From: Campylobacter concisus
GTDB taxonomy: Bacteria > Campylobacterota > Campylobacteria > Campylobacterales > Campylobacteraceae
Length of the DNA stretch: 64,000 nucleotides
Direction of reading: 5' to 3'
Assembly: GCF_002165775.1 (NCBI RefSeq)
Contig: NZ_NDYP01000003.1
Coordinates: 124,001-188,000, forward strand
Part shown: positions 26,927 through 35,667 of the stretch, piece by piece
Position numbering within the stretch: the first letter of the stretch is position 1
How the letters are laid out: every line of letters starts with the position of its first letter
Notes under the pieces: model-generated
The model's database searches: none
The model's input: only the letters and a program-made list of their open reading frames with translations
What the model was told of the DNA's origin: nothing
Position numbers and translations under genes: made by a program

Positions 26927-28233
26927 TTTGCTTTTTTGATGATTTTAGCGATCAGTTTTTGATCGACCACATCGTTTACTTCACAAAGATAGAGTGAGCC
27001 GATCTCAAGCTCTTTTACATCGCTTTCATTTATTAGAATTTCGCCGTCTATATCTTTATCCCAGATATCTTTTTTGGCTGCGTAAAACATCTCGCCCTCG
27101 CTACTTTCGCCCTCAAGAGAAGCATAAATTTGCTTGCCAAGCTCTTTTTGAAGGCTCTCATTTATCGATTTTTTGGTGATCTTTTCTATCTTGTTTAGTC
27201 TTTTTGAGATGATCTTAGCTGGGATTTGCTCCATTTCAAAAGATGCCGTATCTTCTTCTTTTGAGTAGGCAAAGGCTGAAATTCTATCAAATTTAAATTC
27301 TTCTAAAAATTTACAAAGCTCATCAAAATCCTCCTCGCTCTCGCCTGGATGACCCACGATGACACCAGTTCGTAAGAATGAATTCTCGGCATTTCTCATC
27401 AAATTTAAAAGCTCTTTGATCTTTTTAGCGCCACTTCCACGCTTCATTATCTTTAGCATATCTTCGCTGATGTGTTGGATCGGCATGTCAAAGTAGTTGT
27501 GAAAGACAGGCGAGGCGATGATACGCTCAATTAGCTCCTTACTAGTCGTGCTTGGGTAGAGATAAAGTATCCTGGCACTCCTTACGCCCTTTATCTTTTC
27601 TATTTCGTCTATTAAATTTATTAGTCCGTCGCTAACGCCTTGATCGCGCATGTATGAGCTTGAGTCTTGAGATAAAAAGCTAAAGTCGTAGTAGCCTTTT
27701 TTGACCAGATTTTTGACCTCATTTACGATGTTTTCAAGTGAGCGTGATTTTAGTTTGCCTTTAAAAGTTGGAATGGCACAAAAACTGCATTTTTGGTTAC
27801 AGCCTTCTGAAATTTTGATGTATGCGTGGTAGTTTGAGCCAGTTATCACACGCTCTTCATTTGCTTGCAGATAAGTTTGCGGGCTAAATAAATTTTGCTT
27901 TTTCAAGATGATCTCATCGATCTTGTCATAGTCAGCCACGCCGGTAAAGAGATCAACCTCTGGTAGCTCTTTCATGAGCTCGTCTTTGTAGCGCTGCATA
28001 AGACAGCCAGTCACTACCAGCAAAGAGCCATTTTTACGAGCTTCGTGCATCTCAAGTATGGTTTGGATGCTCTCTTCTTTGGCGGATTTGATAAAGCCAC
28101 AGGTATTTACGATGATAACATCGGCATCGCTGATATCATCGGTAATATCGTAGTTTTGCAATCTACCAAGCATTATTTCTGAATCAACTAAATTTTTGTT
28201 ACAGCCAAGTGAAATTAAGTGAAGTTTTGGCAT
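26923..28233 (-). CDS. rimO: Ribosomal protein S12 methylthiotransferase
   Basis: RimO adds a methylthio group to the conserved Asp of ribosomal protein S12. Of 436 residues, the N-terminal UPF0004 domain has Cys in [25 protein letters not shown] and VTGCLMQRY. The radical SAM motif is CNQKCSFC within [25 protein letters not shown] domain closes the protein. The [12 protein letters not shown] opening distinguishes RimO from MiaB, which is also in this window. It lies 2 bases after panC. Confidence 0.95.
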   Translation of the reverse strand: MPKLHLISLGCNKNLVDSEIMLGRLQNYDITDDISDADVIIVNTCGFIKSAKEESIQTILEMHEARKNGSLLVVTGCLMQRYKDELMKELPEVDLFTGVADYDKIDEIILKKQNLFSPQTYLQANEERVITGSNYHAYIKISEGCNQKCSFCAIPTFKGKLKSRSLENIVNEVKNLVKKGYYDFSFLSQDSSSYMRDQGVSDGLINLIDEIEKIKGVRSARILYLYPSTTSKELIERIIASPVFHNYFDMPIQHISEDMLKIMKRGSGAKKIKELLNLMRNAENSFLRTGVIVGHPGESEEDFDELCKFLEEFKFDRISAFAYSKEEDTASFEMEQIPAKIISKRLNKIEKITKKSINESLQKELGKQIYASLEGESSEGEMFYAAKKDIWDKDIDGEILINESDVKELEIGSLYLCEVNDVVDQKLIAKIIKKAK

Positions 28234-28235
28234 TT

Positions 28236-29057
28236 TTATATCCAGATATTATCTATTAGCCTAGTTTTGCCAACATAAGCTGCCACTAAAATGATGGTGT
28301 TATTTTTTTCTATTTTGGAAATTTCATTTAAATTTCTATCCGTAATAGCGACATAATCAACCTTTAACGGCTCTAGCACCTCAAGCATCTTTGTTTTGAT
28401 CTCACTTGCGTCTTCCTCGCCATTTTGGATCAAATTTTGTGCTTTGTTTAGCGATCTTGAAAGCCTTAGAGCATTACATTTATCTTCGTCGCAGATATAG
28501 ACGTTTCTACTTGAAAGTGCAAGTCCATCTGGCTCTCTAACGATATCACAAGCCACTAGGCTGGCATTTATAAAAAATGTCTTTATCATGTTTTGTACTA
28601 TGATTAGTTGTTGTGTGTCTTTTTTGCCCATGTAAACGCTATTTGCACGAGTTAGGCGAAATAGCTTGTTTAGCACCCTTAAGACGCCATCAAAGTGGCC
28701 TGGCCTAGTTTTGCCCTCTAAGATGGCTGAAAATTTCTTTGGAGCGACGATTAGAGGTTCATCTTCAAAGTAAAGCTCACCAGCATCTGGGATAAAAATA
28801 GCGCTAACGCCATTTTGCTCACAAATTTTCATGTCGTTTTGTTCGTTTCTTGGGTATTTGTCTAGATCTTCGCCTGGTAAAAATTGAGTTGGATTAACAA
28901 ATGTTGAGACGATGCTTATCTCATTTTCGCTCACGCATTTTTTAATAAGGCTAACGTGTCCGTCATGAAGTGCGCCCATGGTCGGCACAAAACCGATCTT
29001 TGCGCTTGTGCTAGAGACGAAATTTTCAAGTTCTTTTATAGTTCTTATGATTTGCAT
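28236..29057 (-). CDS. panC: Pantothenate synthetase
   Basis: This 273-residue enzyme joins pantoate and beta-alanine using ATP, the last step to pantothenate. [19 protein letters not shown] contains the HxGH motif, [20 protein letters not shown] is the pantoate site, and [16 protein letters not shown] the KMSKS-like loop. It is the first gene of the panC-rimO-tilS run and is divergent from prfB. Confidence 0.97.
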   Translation of the reverse strand: MQIIRTIKELENFVSSTSAKIGFVPTMGALHDGHVSLIKKCVSENEISIVSTFVNPTQFLPGEDLDKYPRNEQNDMKICEQNGVSAIFIPDAGELYFEDEPLIVAPKKFSAILEGKTRPGHFDGVLRVLNKLFRLTRANSVYMGKKDTQQLIIVQNMIKTFFINASLVACDIVREPDGLALSSRNVYICDEDKCNALRLSRSLNKAQNLIQNGEEDASEIKTKMLEVLEPLKVDYVAITDRNLNEISKIEKNNTIILVAAYVGKTRLIDNIWI

Positions 29058-29177
29058 TTTGACTCTTTTTGTTTGAAATTTTAACTTGGCATTGTAACAA
29101 AAAAGGATTAAAAGGGCGTAAATTTAAAAATGTAAGCAACTTTTGGCTAAAATCGGCAAAAATTTTTGGAGAAAAAC

Positions 29178-30278
29178 TTGGATAGTTACGAATACAACGA
29201 GCTTTTAAAGAAGCTACAAACAAAAGTTGAAAACATAGGCTCTATCGTAAAGCCTGACGAGATAAAGGCTAGACTAAAAGAGATCGAGGCTATAGAGCAA
29301 GACCCTGATTTTTGGCAAGATATCGCTAAAGCAGGGGCGCTAAATAAAGAAAAGACAAAAATTTCAAATATGCTTGCAAAATTTAATGACGCCAATCAGG
29401 CAGTAAGCGATGCAAAGGAGCTCTTTGAGCTAGCAAATTCTGAAAATGACGAAGAGACTATAAATTCTCTCTTTGATGACGCTAAAAATTTAGATGAAAA
29501 GATTGTAAATCTTGAAATTTCTATGCTTTTAAGTGGCGAAGATGATGGCAAAAACGCGATCGTATCGATCCATCCTGGAGCTGGTGGCACTGAGAGTAAC
29601 GACTGGGCGAGTATGCTTTATAGGATGTATCTTAGATTTTGCGAGCGTGAGGGCTTTAAGGTTGAGACCCTTGACTTTCAAGAGGGTGATGAGGCTGGGC
29701 TAAAGGATGTGAGCTTTATCGTAAAAGGCGAAAACGCCTATGGGTACTTCAAGGCAGAAAATGGCATCCATAGGCTCGTTCGCACAAGCCCATTTGATAG
29801 TGCAGGGCGCCGTCATACAAGCTTTTCTAGTGTCATGGTAAGCCCTGAGATAGATGATGACATAGAGATCGAGATCGAGGAAAAAGATCTAAAGATAGAT
29901 ACTTATAGAGCAAGCGGTGCAGGTGGTCAGCACGTAAACAAGACTGAATCTGCCATCCGCATCACGCATATACCAACTGGCATTGTCGTGCAGTGCCAAA
30001 ATGACCGCAGCCAGCATAAAAATAGAGCCACAGCGATGAAAATGCTAAAATCTCGTCTTTACGAGCTTGAGCTGATGAAGCAGCAAGAGGCGAGCAACAG
30101 CGTCGAAAAGAGCGAGATCGGCTGGGGACATCAGATAAGATCATACGTGCTTTTCCCGTATCAGCAGGTAAAAGACAACCGCAGCGGCGAGGCATACTCA
30201 CAGACTGATGCGATACTTGATGGTGACATCAAAAAGATGATAGAGGGCGTTTTGATCGCTCAAAAGGCTGAGGCGTAA
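29178..30278 (+). CDS. prfB: Peptide chain release factor 2
   Basis: The best start is TTG 29178, preceded by GGAGAAAAAC; a TTG at 29166 lies before that site. This gives 366 residues. The tripeptide SPF in [12 protein letters not shown], which reads the stop codon, identifies RF2. [13 protein letters not shown] holds the GGQ that triggers peptide release. The whole protein is in one frame, so the programmed +1 frameshift of E. coli prfB is absent. Confidence 0.95.
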   Translation: MDSYEYNELLKKLQTKVENIGSIVKPDEIKARLKEIEAIEQDPDFWQDIAKAGALNKEKTKISNMLAKFNDANQAVSDAKELFELANSENDEETINSLFDDAKNLDEKIVNLEISMLLSGEDDGKNAIVSIHPGAGGTESNDWASMLYRMYLRFCEREGFKVETLDFQEGDEAGLKDVSFIVKGENAYGYFKAENGIHRLVRTSPFDSAGRRHTSFSSVMVSPEIDDDIEIEIEEKDLKIDTYRASGAGGQHVNKTESAIRITHIPTGIVVQCQNDRSQHKNRATAMKMLKSRLYELELMKQQEASNSVEKSEIGWGHQIRSYVLFPYQQVKDNRSGEAYSQTDAILDGDIKKMIEGVLIAQKAEA

Positions 30279-30287
30279 TAAATTTAT

Positions 30288-30321
30288 AAAAAGAGATGAG
30301 AGCTAAAATTTTATCTCTTTT
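30288..30321. terminator. Hairpin between converging prfB and SEL1 lipoprotein genes
   Basis: AAAAGAGAT and ATCTCTTTT form a nine-base-pair stem across the gap. An overlapping alternative stem uses AGCTAAAA and TTTTAGCT. It could stop transcription from both sides. Confidence 0.5.
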
Positions 30322-30854
30322 AGCTTTATGCACGCTTCTTCTTTACCTTTAAAGCAAGCCTCATCAAGATAAATTCTTGCTTTTTTATAGTCATTTTTGC
30401 CTAGATAGATAAGCCCTAGATCGTAGCTGGCCTCGCTTGAGCCAAGGCTTGTAGCTTTTTCGTAAAAATATATCGCTTTTTCTAAATTTTTATTGACCCC
30501 AAGGCCGTACTCGTAGATATATCCAGCGCTTCTTAGTCCGTCTATATTGCCATATCTGCCAGCTGTCTCAAACCAAAAAAGTGCTCTTAAGATATCCTTG
30601 CTAAAGCCTTTGCCATCACGAAAACAAATGCCAGTTTGCTGCATGGCAAGCACATTTCCATCTTTTGCGTAGTCGTAAAATCTCTTGCAAGCTTTTGGAT
30701 AGTTGCCTTCATTGTATAGATAGATGGCGTCTGCTATTTGCTCGACCTCTGGATCAAGTGGTGGCTCGCTAAGGCCAAAATTTTGTGAAATTTGATCTAA
30801 CGAACATCCCCAAAATAGCAAAACACTAAACACAAAAATGATAAATTTTTTCAT
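30303..30854 (-). CDS. SEL1-repeat lipoprotein
   Basis: This 183-residue protein has a lipoprotein signal ending VLLFWGC17. It then has SEL1-type helical repeats: ACKRFYDYAKDGNVLAMQQT, GKGFSKDILRALFWFETA, AGYIYEYGLGVNKNLEKA and ASYDLGLIYLGKNDYKKA, ending DEACFKGKEEACIKLKEI. Such repeats bind peptides or proteins, often at the cell envelope. It is one of three SEL1 lipoproteins within 3.6 kb. Specific function unknown. Confidence 0.85.
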   Translation of the reverse strand: MKKFIIFVFSVLLFWGCSLDQISQNFGLSEPPLDPEVEQIADAIYLYNEGNYPKACKRFYDYAKDGNVLAMQQTGICFRDGKGFSKDILRALFWFETAGRYGNIDGLRSAGYIYEYGLGVNKNLEKAIYFYEKATSLGSSEASYDLGLIYLGKNDYKKARIYLDEACFKGKEEACIKLKEIKF

Positions 30855-30931
30855 ATTTGTCCTTAAAAATTTAGGCGATTTTATCCAATTTTATCTTATA
30901 ATGCCCGCAAATTTTAAGCAAAAGGAACGAT

Positions 30932-31252
30932 ATGGATCATAATGCACTTTTAATCCAGCTTGGCTATAACGTCAATGAAACGACCACTGCTCAAATGTGT
31001 AGAATTTTAAATAATACTGATGGTCTTTTGCCAAAGAGCATAATTGAACTAAACGATCATTTAAAGCCGCACCTTTGTTTTGTGGCGATGAGTGGAAGTG
31101 AAGATAGACTAAAGATAAAAAATGTAGCTACCGTTAATGAAATAAAAGAGCGAGTTGACGAGATTATAAAAAACTGGGCTAATAAATATAAAATGGAGCT
31201 AAAAAAGATAAATGAAACAACTTACTATGTAATGGGAAAGATAAGGGACTGA
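30932..31252 (+). CDS. Hypothetical protein, 106 residues
   Basis: I do not recognise this small soluble protein. It has no signal peptide or membrane segment. Residues 1-30 look like a helical segment with a Cys (TTAQMCRILNN), and the C-terminal part is Lys/Glu-rich with a beta-strand ending (TTYYVMGKIRD). It starts at an ATG after AAAGGAACG and ends 2 bases before the flavoprotein gene, so the two are probably co-transcribed. Confidence 0.7.
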   Translation: MDHNALLIQLGYNVNETTTAQMCRILNNTDGLLPKSIIELNDHLKPHLCFVAMSGSEDRLKIKNVATVNEIKERVDEIIKNWANKYKMELKKINETTYYVMGKIRD

Positions 31253-31254
31253 AA

Positions 31255-32595
31255 ATGAAATATGATATTGTAATTATTGGTTTTGGAAAGGCTGGCAAAA
31301 CGCTAGCGGTTAAGACTGCCGCACTTGGCAAAAAAGTGGCTCTTGTAGAGAGATCACCAAAGATGTATGGAGGCACTTGCATAAATGTTGGCTGCATACC
31401 AACCAAACGTCTAATAACAGCCGCTAAGGAGGCAAAATTTGTAAATAATAGTGTTGAAAGCGAATATTACACGCTTAGCGTTGAAAATAAAAATAAGCTA
31501 ATCTCAGCTTTGAATGCTAAAAACTACGCAATGCTAAATGATAAAGAAAATATTGATGTGATCGATGGTGTTGGCTCATTTACTAGTGAAAATAGTGTCC
31601 TTGTGACAACGCCAAGCGGCGAGAAAAAGATAATAGAGGGCGACTTTATCATTATAAATAGCGGCTCAAAAGAGGCAGATGCTCCTTTTGAGGTTGCAAG
31701 CTCAAATGTATTTTCAAGCCAAACGCTGCTTGATCTAAAAAATTTACCAAAGCATTTTGTCATTATCGGTAGTGGTTTTATCGGTATAGAGTTTGCATCA
31801 ATGTTTGCAAATTTTGGCTCAAAAGTAACTATCGTAGGACGTTCAAAACTACTTAAAAACGAAGATGATGATATAGCTAATAGCATAAAAGAGGCTCTTA
31901 GAGTCCAAGGCGTTGAAATTTTAGAGGGTTGCGAGATAGAGTGCATTAAAGAAAATGTATTAAATTTTAAGCAAAATGGTGAGCAAAGATGCCTTAGGGC
32001 TGATGCATTTTTGATCGCACTTGGCAGAGTGGCAAATGTGGATGATTTAAATTTAAAAGCTGCCGGAATTGAGCTTGACGAAAAAGGTTTTATAAAGACA
32101 AATGAAAACCTTCAAACAAATGTGCCAAACATCTATGCGGTAGGCGACGTGCGCGGCGGAGAGCTTTTTACTTACACTAGTTTAGATGATTTTAGGATAG
32201 TTTATTCACAAATTTTTGGTGATAAAAAGAGAAATACTAAAAATAGAAGTATTCACGCAAATGTGCTATTTACCGACACTCCACTTGCAAGAGTTGGAAT
32301 GAGCGCCAAAGAAGCAAGTAAATTTGGGTTAAATTTTAAAGAGCTAAAGCTTAGCATGGCAACAGTACCAGGCGCAAAAGTACTAAATCACGATGTAGGC
32401 ATGCTAAAAGCTATCGTTGATGCACAAAGCGGCGAAATTTTAGGAGCTAGCTTTCACTGCATCTATGCAAATGAGCTGATAAATGAAATTGCAATTGCGA
32501 TGAATTTAAAAGCAAATGCAAATTTCTTTAAAAATCAAATTTTTACTCATCCAAGTATCAGTGAAGCACTAAATGACTTATTTGGACAATTTTAA
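31255..32595 (+). CDS. RclA-like pyridine nucleotide-disulfide oxidoreductase
   Basis: This 446-residue flavoprotein has FAD-binding VIIGFGKAGKTLAV at the start. The redox pair is in GGTCINVGCIPTK (C-x4-C), NAD(P) is bound by FVIIGSGFIGIEFASMFANFG, and YAVGDVRGG is the second FAD motif. A dimerisation domain ends IFTHPSISEALNDLF. It belongs with dihydrolipoamide dehydrogenase, mercuric reductase and RclA. No lipoyl enzyme genes are nearby and there is no N-terminal metal-binding domain, so an RclA-type role in oxidant or metal defence is the best guess. A Cys-rich SEL1 lipoprotein gene follows. Confidence 0.8.
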   Translation: MKYDIVIIGFGKAGKTLAVKTAALGKKVALVERSPKMYGGTCINVGCIPTKRLITAAKEAKFVNNSVESEYYTLSVENKNKLISALNAKNYAMLNDKENIDVIDGVGSFTSENSVLVTTPSGEKKIIEGDFIIINSGSKEADAPFEVASSNVFSSQTLLDLKNLPKHFVIIGSGFIGIEFASMFANFGSKVTIVGRSKLLKNEDDDIANSIKEALRVQGVEILEGCEIECIKENVLNFKQNGEQRCLRADAFLIALGRVANVDDLNLKAAGIELDEKGFIKTNENLQTNVPNIYAVGDVRGGELFTYTSLDDFRIVYSQIFGDKKRNTKNRSIHANVLFTDTPLARVGMSAKEASKFGLNFKELKLSMATVPGAKVLNHDVGMLKAIVDAQSGEILGASFHCIYANELINEIAIAMNLKANANFFKNQIFTHPSISEALNDLFGQF

Positions 32596-32605
32596 AAGGA
32601 AAAGA

Positions 32606-33259
32606 ATGAAAAAATATTTATTGCTTTTATCGGCTTTATTTTTCACTGGCTGCTTAAATGTGATTGGCATAGGACAAAAACAAGACGATTCGTGGCAGCA
32701 ACCAAAGGATGAAAAAATAGTGCAAAATAAAGAGCAAATTTCAAGAAATGCGATCGAAATTTTAATACCAAAATGCGAAGAAGGCGATGCGGAAGCTTGC
32801 AACGATTTGGGCGTAAATTACGAGCTTTTAAAAGAATATGAAAATGCTTTAACAAATTATAAAAAAGCTTGTGATGCTAAGGTGCAAGTCGGTTGTGCAA
32901 ATTTGGGCACTCTTTATGAGCTTGGACTCGGAGTCAAAAAAAATCCAAAAAAGGCAATTTCGATTTATAAAGAAAGTTGCAATGGCGGAGGCATGCAAGC
33001 TTGCTATCACTTAGGCAATGCTTATAGAAAGGGCGAGATCGTTAAGCGAGATTATTACTTAGCAATGCAAGCTTATACGAATGCATGCAATGCTGGCGAT
33101 TTGCCAAGTTGTGCTAATATCGGTGCGATGTACGAGCTTGGGCTTGGTGTGAACAAAGATGAAAAAAGGGCTTATGGAATTTATAAAGTCGCTTGCTTTC
33201 GTGGGCTAAGCAAGGCATGCCCACAGATGAAAAGACTAGGCACAAAGCTAGGAATGTAA
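32606..33259 (+). CDS. Cys-rich SEL1 (Hcp-like) lipoprotein
   Basis: The ATG at 32606 follows AAAAGGAAAAGA; an upstream start at 32573 lies inside the flavoprotein gene. The 217-residue protein has a lipoprotein signal ending LFFTGC. Four SEL1 repeats follow, each with a Cys pair about eight residues apart (for example CDAKVQVGCANLGTLYELGLG and CNGGGMQACYHLGNAYRKG). That pattern is typical of Helicobacter cysteine-rich proteins, in which each repeat is closed by a disulfide. It would act in the periplasm or at the outer membrane. Function unknown. Confidence 0.85.
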   Translation: MKKYLLLLSALFFTGCLNVIGIGQKQDDSWQQPKDEKIVQNKEQISRNAIEILIPKCEEGDAEACNDLGVNYELLKEYENALTNYKKACDAKVQVGCANLGTLYELGLGVKKNPKKAISIYKESCNGGGMQACYHLGNAYRKGEIVKRDYYLAMQAYTNACNAGDLPSCANIGAMYELGLGVNKDEKRAYGIYKVACFRGLSKACPQMKRLGTKLGM

Positions 33260-33883
33260 GTGAAAAAGGTCTTAAATTTTGGTCTTATTTTGGCTATGGG
33301 CTTTATGCTTAGTGGTTGCTGGTCTTGGCAAAAGATGGTAAGCTTTGGCTTTTGGCAAAGTGAAGAAGAGAGCAGGGCAGAGCGTCTTGAGCTTGAAAAA
33401 GAGAAGATGGAGCAAAGCTGCAATGCTGGAAATAGCATCGATTGCAATAATCTAGCTGTAAATTTTAGCAACGAAAAAGACTTTGTAAAGGCAAAAAGCT
33501 ACTATGAAAAGGCTTGCAATGCTGGGCTTGCTACGGCTTGCTCAAATTTGGGTCAAATTTATGAGCAAGGGCTTGTTGATGAGCAAAAAGATATGGAAAA
33601 AGCTTTAAAACTTTATAAACTAGCTTGTGATAGTGGCGATGGCGTTGGCTGCTACAACGAGGCAATGGGTCTAAAGTCATACATCGAAAGCGAAAATTTA
33701 AAAACTCATAAGATAGATAGAACTAAGGCTGAGGCTAGAGTGCTAAGGCTTTTGGCTAAGAGCTGTGAGCTTGAGTATGCTCAGTCATGCTTTTTGCTTG
33801 CAAAGCTAAGCGGCGATGAAGCAAAGGCAGACGCACTTTATAAAAGAGCCTGCCAACTTGGCAAATGTGTGGATAAAAAGTAA
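33260..33883 (+). CDS. Cys-rich SEL1 (Hcp-like) lipoprotein, second copy
   Basis: This 207-residue protein starts at a GTG directly after the stop of the previous gene. The lipoprotein signal ends FMLSGC. SEL1/Hcp-type repeats with paired Cys follow (CNAGNSIDCNNLAVNF, CNAGLATACSNLGQIYEQG, CDSGDGVGCYNEAMG, CELEYAQSCFLLAKLSG), ending CQLGKCVDKK. It appears to be a diverged paralogue of its neighbour. Tail-to-head spacing suggests translational coupling. Confidence 0.85.
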   Translation: MKKVLNFGLILAMGFMLSGCWSWQKMVSFGFWQSEEESRAERLELEKEKMEQSCNAGNSIDCNNLAVNFSNEKDFVKAKSYYEKACNAGLATACSNLGQIYEQGLVDEQKDMEKALKLYKLACDSGDGVGCYNEAMGLKSYIESENLKTHKIDRTKAEARVLRLLAKSCELEYAQSCFLLAKLSGDEAKADALYKRACQLGKCVDKK

Positions 33884-33960
33884 TACTAGTCAAAATACTG
33901 CTCTAAAAATTCGTAATAAATCAACAAAGGCTCTTCTTGAGTCTTTTAAAATTTGATGTT

Positions 33961-34269
33961 TTATTCGAGAAATTCTAAAAATGCCTTCAAATGTGTGCAA
34001 ATCCGGACAACATCTTGTTTGGGGGGGGATCAGTCCTCAATGCTCATATAGCTTGCACCAGCTTCTTTGCTAGCTTCTTTTATCTTGTTTGTTTCTATTA
34101 CGTAAGTGTGACAGCCACTTAAAACGATATCTATTGCACCATCTACTTTATATTCATCTACAAATTTTTTGATAGCATCAGATCTTGCGTCGTTTTTGTG
34201 CATTACAGAATAGGGTATCTTTAAGTAACGTTTAGCGATATTTTCTATAAGGTCGCCTTGTGTACTCAT
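33961..34269 (-). pseudogene. Remnant of a 2-hydroxyacyl-CoA dehydratase (HgdB/HgdD-type) subunit
   Basis: From ATG 34269 the frame gives 79 residues including RYLKIPYSVMHKNDAR and GAIDIVLSGCHTYVIE, which match the C-terminal third of HgdB-family iron-sulfur subunits. It stops at TGA 34030-34032 just where the family has Ser-x-Glu-Thr-Asp. After the stop the frame continues to TAA 33961 as QDVVRICTHLKAFLEFLE, resembling the family's C-terminus. Removing one G from GAGGACTGAT and adding one C to the adjacent C8 run would give IETDPPPKQDVV in one frame. The N-terminal two thirds are missing. Confidence 0.7.
34021..34028. repeat. G8/C8 mononucleotide tract
   Basis: Eight consecutive G on the plus strand (C8 on the minus strand) directly follow the premature stop of the dehydratase remnant. 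Poly-G tracts of eight or more are the usual slippage sites for phase variation in Campylobacter, and this is the only one seen in the window. Confidence 0.85.
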
Positions 34270-34525
34270 ATTATTTTTAAATTTTTAGTTCCTATACAGT
34301 TTTCAAAAACTACTACATCCGCTTCTACACTTACTCTTCCATACCCAGTAGCTGTGATTGAGGCATACTGATAGCCTTTTTGTTCTAAAATTTCTTTTAT
34401 ATCGCGTACTATTTTTATGGCACTAAAACTACTTGATAACAAAATAGATTACAAAAATTATCTTGATCATCTAGTATCGCTACTTTTGTAGATGTTGAGC
34501 TTATATCAATACCGAAGAAATACAT
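34266..34525 (-). pseudogene. Remnant of the 2-hydroxyacyl-CoA dehydratase activating ATPase (HgdC/BadFG-type)
   Basis: From ATG 34525 the frame reads MYFFGIDISSTSTKVAILDD, the phosphate-1 loop of the ASKHA-type activator, then stops after 37 codons. A second frame continues with SAIKIVRDIKEILEQKGYQ and ASITATGYGRVSVEADVVV, where ATGYGR is a family hallmark. It ends at TGA 34266, overlapping the next ATG. One frameshift and loss of the C-terminal half, including the cluster-binding Cys region, make it non-functional. With the dehydratase remnant it marks a decayed two-gene unit. Confidence 0.75.
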
Positions 34526-34616
34526 AAATTTATGTCTATAAAAATATAATTTCTATAACTAAGAACTTGAGAGAAATGTTATCTATTTGTAGCTTTTTTA
34601 AATAAAATCTAAAATT

Positions 34617-35153
34617 TTACTTCAACCCAAAGACTTTTATATTAAAAGTAGTATGGATTTTATCCTTTTCGCCTTTCATGACGATAGGAAATTCTGTCTT
34701 TACGATACTGTCATAGCTGCTAAGCGCATCTAAAAAGTCATAAAATTTTTGCGGTGTCCTTAGGGAGCTAGTTACATTTAGGCGAAATCTAAAAAATTTC
34801 TCACTAGCATTATTATCACTTTCTTCTATTTTACTAAGGCTTACTTCACTGAAAAATTTGGAGGCAAATTCTATAAATTTATCTTTATCAAATTTAGTCT
34901 CAAAAGCTGAAATGATAGCTCCATCTTTTTGTTTGGTTGCTTCAAGGGCTTTAAATTTAGCTTCAAATTCATTTTTTACTTTTGTATAAGATGAGGTTTG
35001 TGAATAATTTTGTCTAGTTAGGCTTTTAAATTCTTTTATATTTGGCACGATAAAACCAAATATCATAATGAAACAAACTACAATAAAAGCAAATATAAAA
35101 AGTAAAAGCTTGACAGGATCTATTTTTTCTAAGCTCGTATCTTTTTTACTCAT
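34617..35153 (-). CDS. PilO-like bitopic membrane protein (type II secretion/transformation type)
   Basis: I take the ATG at 35153 (ATGAGTAAAAAAG, after GAGGG), giving 178 residues; an upstream in-frame start at 35174 lies inside the preceding gene. One membrane helix lies near residues 18-40 (LLLFIFAFIVVCFIMIFGFI), followed by a coiled coil and a periplasmic ferredoxin-like part (SSLRTPQKFYDFLDALSSYD). That layout is PilO/GspM-like. It is third in a PilM-PilN-PilO-like set with overlapping genes. In C. jejuni similar cts genes serve DNA uptake. Confidence 0.6.
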   Translation of the reverse strand: MSKKDTSLEKIDPVKLLLFIFAFIVVCFIMIFGFIVPNIKEFKSLTRQNYSQTSSYTKVKNEFEAKFKALEATKQKDGAIISAFETKFDKDKFIEFASKFFSEVSLSKIEESDNNASEKFFRFRLNVTSSLRTPQKFYDFLDALSSYDSIVKTEFPIVMKGEKDKIHTTFNIKVFGLK

Positions 35154-35667
35154 TATATCCCTCAGAATTATCAATTTTATTTGTGCTTATAAAGCCATAC
35201 CAGCCGTTTTTGCTTTGATAAAAGCTGGTATTTGAAGTCGTAAAAATAGATCTTAAAGGTGAAGCTAGAAGTTGATTAAATACATCTTTTGTCGGCGTTA
35301 TACCACGAATGATGAGTGAGTTTTTATCCATAAAAACCTCTTCAAGCGTTATACTGTCAGGCACTAGATCAAAAAGATTGTGCAAGCTTTGCTTGAGAAT
35401 AGAATTTGAAGTGAAAATATCATTTGCAGATTCTATTTGTACAGCTAGTTTAGATGAAATTTCATCTGTTGTGACTATTTTTTGACTAAGTTCTTTTTGC
35501 TCATTTGATAAAAAATTTATATTTTTTTCAATTGAATAGTTTTTGTAAAGTATAAAGAAATTTGTTGCCAAAAGAACTACAAACACAAAGCTTATAAGGC
35601 TTATCCAAATTTTGCTAAAGATAGATATAAGTGGTCTTGGTTCCGGAGCAATAAAGCTAAATCTCAT
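35146..35667 (-). CDS. PilN-like bitopic membrane protein
   Basis: This 173-residue protein has a short cytoplasmic tail (MRFSFIAPEPRPL) and one membrane helix (ISLISFVFVVLLATNFFILY). A coiled coil follows (EKNINFLSNEQKELSQKI), then a PilN-type periplasmic domain with LHNLFDLVPDSITLEEVFMD. The order tail, helix, coiled coil and ferredoxin-like domain is that of PilN/GspL C-terminal regions. It overlaps its neighbours by 4 and 8 bases. Role inferred from architecture and context. Confidence 0.65.
   Translation of the reverse strand: MRFSFIAPEPRPLISIFSKIWISLISFVFVVLLATNFFILYKNYSIEKNINFLSNEQKELSQKIVTTDEISSKLAVQIESANDIFTSNSILKQSLHNLFDLVPDSITLEEVFMDKNSLIIRGITPTKDVFNQLLASPLRSIFTTSNTSFYQSKNGWYGFISTNKIDNSEGYNE

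Noticed and set aside
29166-29300. Programmed +1 frameshift in prfB
   Set aside because: The whole RF2 frame is continuous from the start, with no in-frame TGA and no slippery CTT TGA.
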